From NCBI RefSeq assembly GCF_900312975.1, contig NZ_LT990039.1, forward strand, positions 2,705,592 to 2,769,591: a DNA stretch of 64,000 bases, in the 5' to 3' direction. Made by a program: the position numbers and the translations under genes. How positions within the stretch are numbered: the first letter of the stretch is position 1; each line of letters begins with the position of its first letter. Below the pieces are notes generated by a model. The model was not told the DNA's origin and did no database searches. It worked only from the letters and a program-made list of their open reading frames with translations. The stretch comes from Massilistercora timonensis (GTDB lineage Bacteria > Bacillota > Clostridia > Lachnospirales > Lachnospiraceae). This document shows positions 55,364 through 61,624 of the stretch, piece after piece.

Positions 55364-56668
55364 GTGGGATTGATAAAGGATTTACTTAATCTGCGTCGTG
55401 CGAAATATTCGCCGTTTTTCGCCCTGCGCGGCGATTATCAGGCGAACGGGAATCTGGCGGATTCCGATATCGTGGGAGCGATTGCGAACGCGATCGCGTC
55501 CAACGTTGGAAAGCTGCAGCCGCAGATCGTCCGGCGGACGGACGACGGACTGGCGGTCAGAAACGATTATCTGTCCCGGATCCTGTCGCTTCGTTGGTCG
55601 CCGGAAACAGACGCATATTCCGCGCTTTACCGGATAGCGTCGGATCTGGTTTATCATTCCAACGCATACGCGATTATATTCTACACGCCGGACTTTATGC
55701 GGGTTCAGTCGATTGTCCCGGTCACAGTCTCAAACGTGCGGATATGGGAGGATGAAAACGGCGTTCTTTTATTCCGGTTCCGTTGGGAGTATGACGGGAA
55801 ATTTTACACGCTGCCGTATCAGAGCGTGATCCACATCCGAAGCCGTTTTGACAAGAAGCGGTTTATGGGAACCGCGCCGGACGATCAGTTGAAAAACACG
55901 CTTGAATTGCTTGACACAACCGGGGAAGCCCTACGGTCAGCGGTCAGGAATTCCGCAAACCTGAAAGGCTATTTGCAGTATAACAATTTCATTGATGACG
56001 ACGAACTGAAACAGAAAGTCAAAGAGTTTCAGGAAGCCTATATGTCAGCGTCCAACGACGGCGGAATCGCCGGACTGGATAATTCCATGTCATTCCATGA
56101 GGTAAAGCAGACCGCCCCGAATATCCCGGTCATACAGTCGCAGTATTTAAGGGATAACGTGTATAGATATTACGGAGTAAACGAAAAGATCCTGACGTCC
56201 ACATTTACGGAAGCCGAATGGAATTCGTTTTATGAGAACGTGATCGAACCGATATCGATCCAGTTATCGCTTGAATTTACATACAAACTTTTGACAGAGC
56301 GGGAACGCGGATTCGGGAACCGGATCATTTTTACCGCGAACCGTCTGCAATATGCGACACTTCAAACACGGATGACGATCGGCGGCGGGCTTTATGACCG
56401 GGGGATCATTACGATAAACGAATTCCGGGAACTGATGTATTACGAACCGATCGAGGGCGGAGACGTGCGGATGATAAGTCTAAACTACGTCAAAACCGGG
56501 GATCAATCGCTTTATCAGGTAGGAAAGGATGACGGAGCAGGTTCGGGCGACAGCGGGCAGCAGGAGCCGGAGGGAATACCGGAAAATCAGATCCGGAAAT
56601 ACGGGATCTATTTCCTGAAAACAGAGAAAAAAGGAGGGGCGGACAATGCCAAAAATGAAAGCATTTAA
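55364..56668 (+). CDS. phage portal protein (HK97 family)
   Basis: A 434-residue portal protein starting at GTG 55364. It shows DSDIVGAIANAIASNVGKL, the crown/wing region, and IPVIQSQYLRDNVYRYYGVN with LTSTFTEAEWNSFYENVIEP, all typical of the family. It forms the dodecameric DNA entry ring. It overlaps the protease gene by 23 bases. Confidence 0.93.
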   Translation: MGLIKDLLNLRRAKYSPFFALRGDYQANGNLADSDIVGAIANAIASNVGKLQPQIVRRTDDGLAVRNDYLSRILSLRWSPETDAYSALYRIASDLVYHSNAYAIIFYTPDFMRVQSIVPVTVSNVRIWEDENGVLLFRFRWEYDGKFYTLPYQSVIHIRSRFDKKRFMGTAPDDQLKNTLELLDTTGEALRSAVRNSANLKGYLQYNNFIDDDELKQKVKEFQEAYMSASNDGGIAGLDNSMSFHEVKQTAPNIPVIQSQYLRDNVYRYYGVNEKILTSTFTEAEWNSFYENVIEPISIQLSLEFTYKLLTERERGFGNRIIFTANRLQYATLQTRMTIGGGLYDRGIITINEFRELMYYEPIEGGDVRMISLNYVKTGDQSLYQVGKDDGAGSGDSGQQEPEGIPENQIRKYGIYFLKTEKKGGADNAKNESI

Positions 56669-57413
56669 CTGTTTCGAGGTAAAGAACGAAACGGCGACGT
56701 CGGCAGATTTATATTTTTATGGCGATATTGTTTCGGACTGGTGGGGAGCATGGCAGGAAGAAGATCAGTACCCGGAAGCAATTAAAAATTTCCTGTCCGG
56801 ACAGCAGGGGAAAAGCCTGAATATTTATATCAATTCCGGCGGCGGTTCCGTATTCGCCGGGATTGCAATTTACAACATGATCCGGCGCTTTGCGGAGACG
56901 AACGCCGTTTCTGTGACAGTGGACGGACTGGCGGGATCGATTGCGTCCGTGATTGCCTTCGCCGGAAATACGCCGCCGAAAATCCCGTCAAACGCGTTTT
57001 TGATGATACACAATCCGTTTGCATTGGTAGAGGGAAACGCGGCGGACTTGCGGAAAATGGCGGACGATCTGGACGTCATCACGACAGGGATCCTGAATGT
57101 CTATATGGAACACGTCAAAGAGGGCGTGACAGAGGATCAGATCCGCGCCCTTATGGACGCGGAAACATGGCTGAACGGTCGGGACGCCGCCGAATATTTC
57201 AACATCGAGACGACGGAAAGCGTTGCCGAGATTGCGGCGGCGTCCGGCGGATATGTAGCGAGGGCGCGGAACGTGCCGAAAGATATTGTTATCCAGTGGG
57301 CGGCAGGAGCCGCGAGAAACAAAACGTCTGATAATCAGGACGCGCGGTCGGCGGTACTGAATCAGAATAAAAAGCGCGACGAAATCGCGCGGATCATTAT
57401 CAACAGTTTGTGA
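56646..57413 (+). CDS. head maturation protease, ClpP-like
   Basis: A 255-residue serine protease. It has the oxyanion strand INSGGGSVFAGIAIYN, nucleophile Ser in GLAGSIASVIAFAG, and His in FLMIHNPFA. It processes the prohead, taking the role of the HK97 protease. The start is ATG 56646, inside the portal gene end. Confidence 0.94.
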   Translation: MPKMKAFNCFEVKNETATSADLYFYGDIVSDWWGAWQEEDQYPEAIKNFLSGQQGKSLNIYINSGGGSVFAGIAIYNMIRRFAETNAVSVTVDGLAGSIASVIAFAGNTPPKIPSNAFLMIHNPFALVEGNAADLRKMADDLDVITTGILNVYMEHVKEGVTEDQIRALMDAETWLNGRDAAEYFNIETTESVAEIAAASGGYVARARNVPKDIVIQWAAGAARNKTSDNQDARSAVLNQNKKRDEIARIIINSL

Positions 57414-57430
57414 AAGGAGATTAAGAAACC

Positions 57431-58672
57431 ATGAAACACGAAGAACTTATCAAATGCACAAAAGATCAGTTGAACGCGCGTCTGAAAGAGATCGGGGCAG
57501 CGGCAAAGACGGCAGAGGGCGACGTATTGGACGCGTTACTGACCGAAGCGCAGGATATCCGGGACATTCTGGATCAGGCGAAAAAGCGCGAACAGCTTCA
57601 GGGTTTCGCGGATGAAGCAGAAGATCCCGCGCCGGGAGCGGGCGAAAAAGGAGAAAAGGGCAGCGCAGACGTGAAAGCGTTTGACAAACGCGGCGGCGCA
57701 CTTAAAGCGGGCGCGGGCGTCAGATTTTCCGCGCGTATTGCGACGCCAAACGTCCGGGCGTCCTTGTCTGTTTCGCAGACCGCCCCCGTGGTTCATACTG
57801 CCCCGGATCTGAATCAGACGACAAACCCGGTTTCCGCCCTGATCGATATGGTCAAGGTCGTTCCGTTAAATGGCGGCGAAACATACGAACGCGGCTTCGT
57901 GAAGGATTACGGCGCGGACGACGGAGGAAGCACGACAGAGGGCGGAGCGTACAACGACGTTGAACCGTCCTTCGGTTACGCAACGATCGAAAAGCAGAAA
58001 GTGACAGCATACACGGAGGAACCGGAGGAAATGCAGAAATTACCGAACGCGGATTATGATTCCGTCATCGAAGGTTCCGTCAGCAAGGCAATCCGGCGCT
58101 ATCTGTCCCGGCAGATTCTTGTCGGGGACGGTTCCACGTCAAAGTTAAAAGGTATTTTCTATAATCCGACAAAGGAAAGTGAGCGCGTGATCGATCCGGC
58201 GACGGATATTGATACAATCACGGCGATCGACGATGGAACACTGGATGAAATTATCTATTCCTTCGGCGGAGACGAGGAAGTCGAGGGCGTGGCGACGCTG
58301 ATCCTGAACAAGCAGGATTTAAAAGCGTTCGCAAAGCTGCGGGACAAGCAGGGGCGCAAGGTTTACACGATCGTAAATCGCGGGCAGACCGGGACGATCG
58401 ACGGCGTTCCGTTCGTTATCAATTCCGCGTGTGCTGCTATCAGCAATACAGCGACAGCGGAAGGCGCGTATGAAATGGCATACGGCTATTTACAGAATTA
58501 CGAACTGGCAGTCTTTTCCGATATCGACGTCCGTCGTTCTGACGACTATAAGTTCAAGAACGGGCAGACGGCGTTCAGGGCGTCCATGTTCGCGGGCGGT
58601 TCCGTGGCGGCGTGGAATGGATTTATCCGCGTAAAGAAAGCGACAACGACTAGCGGCGAAGAATCGCAGTAA
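57431..58672 (+). CDS. major capsid protein (HK97 fold)
   Basis: A 413-residue capsid precursor. The first about 100 residues are a helical scaffolding-like delta domain, and the HK97 fold follows (ISVLP-like ALIDMVKVVPLNGGETYE, YLSRQILVGDGSTSKLKGI, ASMFAGGSVAAWNGFIRVK). The cleavage site is probably after the charged N-terminal arm. GAAAGGAG lies upstream. Confidence 0.92.
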   Translation: MKHEELIKCTKDQLNARLKEIGAAAKTAEGDVLDALLTEAQDIRDILDQAKKREQLQGFADEAEDPAPGAGEKGEKGSADVKAFDKRGGALKAGAGVRFSARIATPNVRASLSVSQTAPVVHTAPDLNQTTNPVSALIDMVKVVPLNGGETYERGFVKDYGADDGGSTTEGGAYNDVEPSFGYATIEKQKVTAYTEEPEEMQKLPNADYDSVIEGSVSKAIRRYLSRQILVGDGSTSKLKGIFYNPTKESERVIDPATDIDTITAIDDGTLDEIIYSFGGDEEVEGVATLILNKQDLKAFAKLRDKQGRKVYTIVNRGQTGTIDGVPFVINSACAAISNTATAEGAYEMAYGYLQNYELAVFSDIDVRRSDDYKFKNGQTAFRASMFAGGSVAAWNGFIRVKKATTTSGEESQ

Positions 58673-58704
58673 GAGACAGCAGGGCAGAAAGGCGGGCGGA
58701 ATAA

Positions 58705-59034
58705 ATGACGATTGAAAAACTGTACGAAGCGGCGCGGCTTCGCGTAAGGAAAGCAGTCGCGGACGATCTGGATCAGGACGTCCGCCGCGCTGCTGATACA
58801 GCGATCGCGGATTTAAAACGAATCGGCGTCGCTGATAGTTGGCTGAAAGAACCGTCGGATCCGCTGATCGTCGAAGCCGTCCTGTCGTATGTCAAGGCAA
58901 ACTATTCCATTGACACGAACGCATATCCCATATTATCCGGGATTTACGACATGAACATAACAAAAATCAAGGGCGACAGTAAATATTTCACTGCCGCCCC
59001 GGATCCTGAACCGGAAGGGGGCGTGGATGGATGA
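58705..59034 (+). CDS. head-tail connector protein (gp6-like)
   Basis: A 109-residue helical protein with LYEAARLRVRKAVADD at the start and AVLSYVKANY in the middle, as in HK97 gp6-like connectors. It directly follows the capsid gene and overlaps the next gene by 4 bases (ATGA). Confidence 0.82.
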   Translation: MTIEKLYEAARLRVRKAVADDLDQDVRRAADTAIADLKRIGVADSWLKEPSDPLIVEAVLSYVKANYSIDTNAYPILSGIYDMNITKIKGDSKYFTAAPDPEPEGGVDG

Positions 59035-59321
59035 CAGAATGTCAAATATTCCTGATTCATCCGGGAGAAAAGCAGACGGACGACGAAAAGACGCCCGTTT
59101 TTGCACAGGTTTACCCGATCGGACGGGATGAATTTCAGGCGGCGGGCGTCAATGGGTACAAGGCGGAAAACAGGTTCGACGTTTGGGCGGAAGAATACGA
59201 CGAACAGCCGGAACTTCAATTCGGGAAAAAGCGGTTGACAATTTATCGGACGTATGGCGTCCGGGCAGACGGAAAAATCGAACTATATGCGGCGGAGCGC
59301 GTGGGAAATTATGGTCGTTAA
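59031..59321 (+). CDS. head-tail adaptor/stopper-like protein
   Basis: A 96-residue beta-rich protein (FDVWAEEYDEQPELQFGKKR, LTIYRTYGVRADGKIELYA) in the position of phage head closure proteins. The assignment rests mainly on order and fold-like pattern. Confidence 0.72.
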   Translation: MTECQIFLIHPGEKQTDDEKTPVFAQVYPIGRDEFQAAGVNGYKAENRFDVWAEEYDEQPELQFGKKRLTIYRTYGVRADGKIELYAAERVGNYGR

Positions 59322-59718
59322 TGTAAAAGCGGAAGAACTGGACGAAGCAATCCGCGATCAGTTGGAAACATACAACGCGGATATCGTAAAGGCGATAAAC
59401 AAGAATTTGAAAGAGGTCGCCGACAAGACGGCGGAAACGCTGAAAAAGGGCGGATCGTACAAGGAGAGGACGGGAAAATATACGCCGGATTGGAGTGTGA
59501 CAGCGCGAAAGACGGAATCTGTCGCACAAGGCGAAAGCTATTCCGTCCACAACAGAAAACATCATCAATTAACGCACCTACTGGAAAAGGGACACGTCAC
59601 GCGGAGCGGCAGCAGGACGCGGGCGTTTGAACACATTTTGCCCGCTGAACAGGCAGCGCAGGAAATGGCGGTCGAAGCGGTGGAAAAAGCCGTAAAGAGC
59701 GCGAACGGGGGGATCTAA
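59311..59718 (+). CDS. HK97 gp10-family tail completion protein
   Basis: A 135-residue protein starting at ATG 59311, overlapping the previous gene. It shows LEKGHVTRSGSRTRAFEHIL, the usual HxLExGH-type gp10 signature (HHQLTHLLEKGH). Confidence 0.87.
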   Translation: MVVNVKAEELDEAIRDQLETYNADIVKAINKNLKEVADKTAETLKKGGSYKERTGKYTPDWSVTARKTESVAQGESYSVHNRKHHQLTHLLEKGHVTRSGSRTRAFEHILPAEQAAQEMAVEAVEKAVKSANGGI

Positions 59719-59721
59719 TCA

Positions 59722-60060
59722 ATGGTTAAGTATGAACGGATCATCGAACGGGCGGTCGCGTTGGGGCTGCCGATTGCAGAATATGAATTTCGGGACACGA
59801 AAAAGAATCCGGCGCCGGATCCGCCGTTTCTGATTTATTTTTCTTCGGAAGATCAGAGCGGGACGGACACGGGAAACCGGATCCGCCGGATAAACGGTTC
59901 GATTGAACTTTATACTGACCGGAAACCGGATCACATTCTGGAACGCCGGATCGAACGCGAAGTCCTGTTTGACGTGGATTTTCACAAAACAACCGCCCCG
60001 ATCCAGTCGGAAAATATGTATCAAACGGCGTATGATTTCAACGTCGTTCAAAAATTTTAG
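59722..60060 (+). CDS. tail terminator/minor tail protein
   Basis: A 112-residue protein between gp10 and the major tail protein, where the tail terminator (gp11-like) is expected. It shows FLIYFSSEDQSGTDTGNRIR and a beta-strand pattern. It is called by position. Confidence 0.68.
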   Translation: MVKYERIIERAVALGLPIAEYEFRDTKKNPAPDPPFLIYFSSEDQSGTDTGNRIRRINGSIELYTDRKPDHILERRIEREVLFDVDFHKTTAPIQSENMYQTAYDFNVVQKF

Positions 60061-60083
60061 AAACGGAAAGGAGTAAAAAAGAT

Positions 60084-60899
60084 ATGGATAAAGCACCTGA
60101 AAGAATCATTTTGGGATCCGGCTATATTCATCTTGCAACATTCAAAAAAGGGCAGGAGATCCCGGAACCGGAAGAATTCTGCACAGAAGCAAACCGGTAT
60201 TCGTATATCAAAAACGGCGCGACGCTTGAATATACGAACGAGGTAGTCGAAGCGAAGGACGACATGGGGAGAGTGTCAAAAACCGTTATCACATCGGAGG
60301 AAGTCACGCTGAAGGCGGGGCTTATGACGTTGATCGGGGACACAATCGAAAAGTTGTGTGACACTGCCCGCGTTTCTGTATCGGCAAACGGAAAATATCG
60401 CAAGACAAAGATCGGCGGCGTCGGCAACAGGAAGGGCGCGAAATACGTTATTTGTTTCCACCATGTAGACCCGGAGGACGGCGACATATGGGTTATGATT
60501 GTCGGTCAGAATCAGGCGGGCTTCACGCTGTCGTTTGCGCCGGATGACGCAACCGTCGTTGACGCTGAATTCAAAGCTATGCCGAATCTGGACGGCGAAG
60601 GAACGCTTGTTAATTATGTCGAGGAAATTTTGGACGCAGAGGAACCGGAGCCGCAGACATATACCGTCGAACAGAATTTGACGAATGTCACTTCGTCGTT
60701 TGAGGGGACAAGTATAAGCGCGGGCGGAAAACTGGAAGCGATTCTGACAGCGGAAGCGTCACACACAATTCAGACGCCCACAATTACAATGAATAGTCAG
60801 GATATCACGGAAACGGCGTGGAGTGCTGCCGAAAAGAAAGTCACGATCGAAAGCGTGACGGGAAACGTCATCATTACGGCGACAGCGGTTCAGGATTAA
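60084..60899 (+). CDS. major tail (tube) protein with C-terminal Ig-like domain
   Basis: A 271-residue protein. Residues 1-190 fit a phage tail tube protein (IGGVGNRKGAKYVICFHHVD). The last 80 residues are a beta-sandwich of the bacterial Ig-like/Big type (YTVEQNLTNVTSSFEG to VIITATAVQD), often displayed on the tail surface. ATG 60084 follows GAAAGGAG. Confidence 0.85.
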   Translation: MDKAPERIILGSGYIHLATFKKGQEIPEPEEFCTEANRYSYIKNGATLEYTNEVVEAKDDMGRVSKTVITSEEVTLKAGLMTLIGDTIEKLCDTARVSVSANGKYRKTKIGGVGNRKGAKYVICFHHVDPEDGDIWVMIVGQNQAGFTLSFAPDDATVVDAEFKAMPNLDGEGTLVNYVEEILDAEEPEPQTYTVEQNLTNVTSSFEGTSISAGGKLEAILTAEASHTIQTPTITMNSQDITETAWSAAEKKVTIESVTGNVIITATAVQD

Positions 60900-60920
60900 G
60901 GGCAGCAGGAGAAAAAAGGG

Positions 60921-60964
60921 ATCCGGCGGTCGGGACTAAAACGTCCGCCGCCGGATTATTTTAT
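60921..60964 (+). terminator. terminator after the tail tube gene
   Basis: ATCCGGCGG with CCGCCGGAT, extended by GGAC/GTCC, then TTATTTTATT. It would lower transcription into the low-copy tail genes. GGCAGCAGGA lies immediately before it, right after the stop codon. Confidence 0.8.
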
Positions 60965-60987
60965 TCAGGAAAAGAGAGGATCATATC

Positions 60988-61323
60988 ATGGCAAATTTAT
61001 CATTTAATTTCAACAAAATCAAAAGGACATATTTAAACGTAACACTGAAGGACGGAACCGCCCTGCAGGTAAAAATGCCGACAAAGAACACGTTCGGAAA
61101 GGTTCAGGCACTGAACAGACTGCAGGACGATGAAAACGCCGACGTCGCCGACGTTATGGACACAATGGCGGCGGTTATGGCGGATTGTCTTTCCAACAAT
61201 TTGAACGGCGTTCGGGTTAAAGCGGAGCAGATCGCCGAGGAATACGACATTGAGGAAATGACGGCGTTTATCGGGGAGTATTACGAAAAATTCGTCGGCG
61301 GGTTACAGAACAACCCAAATTAG
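60988..61323 (+). CDS. tail assembly chaperone, short form (gpG-like)
   Basis: A 111-residue protein ending ...NNPN at TAG. The stop is directly preceded by the slippery heptamer CCCAAAT (61314-61320) in the phase xxC-CCA-AAT, so a fraction of ribosomes should shift by -1 into the open frame downstream. A 5-bp stem (TCCCG/CGGGA, 61327-61343) lies 6 bases after it. Position before the tape measure is standard. Confidence 0.88.
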   Translation: MANLSFNFNKIKRTYLNVTLKDGTALQVKMPTKNTFGKVQALNRLQDDENADVADVMDTMAAVMADCLSNNLNGVRVKAEQIAEEYDIEEMTAFIGEYYEKFVGGLQNNPN

Positions 61324-61610
61324 AGATCCCGTTCTATCCGGGACACACGGGAGAAGAAAAAGACAAATTATTCTATACGCCGGATAGTGCGGGGGAACGA
61401 ATGGTCGTCGAATATACCGGATTGAATATCCGAGAGATCGGCGAAATGGAAATGGACGAATATCTGTATTATTTCCGGGACGCCTTTATCCATAGCATGA
61501 ACCAAACAAAAGAAGGACGGGAATATTTAGAAAACGCCTTTTATTTCAAACAGGAAAAACCGGATCGCGCAAGGCTGCGGGAGAAGTTTGGAAATAAAGG
61601 CAAGAAGTAG
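61320..61610 (+). CDS. tail assembly chaperone, -1 frameshift extension (gpT-like)
   Basis: This frame is open from TTA 61320, beginning LEIPFYPGHTGEEKDK, to the stop at 61608-61610. Joined to the short form by the -1 shift it gives a chaperone of about 207 residues. An internal ATG at 61401 has no good ribosome site, supporting the frameshift model. Confidence 0.83.
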   Translation, partial: LEIPFYPGHTGEEKDKLFYTPDSAGERMVVEYTGLNIREIGEMEMDEYLYYFRDAFIHSMNQTKEGREYLENAFYFKQEKPDRARLREKFGNKGKK

Positions 61611-61624
61611 AACGGGGCGACGAT

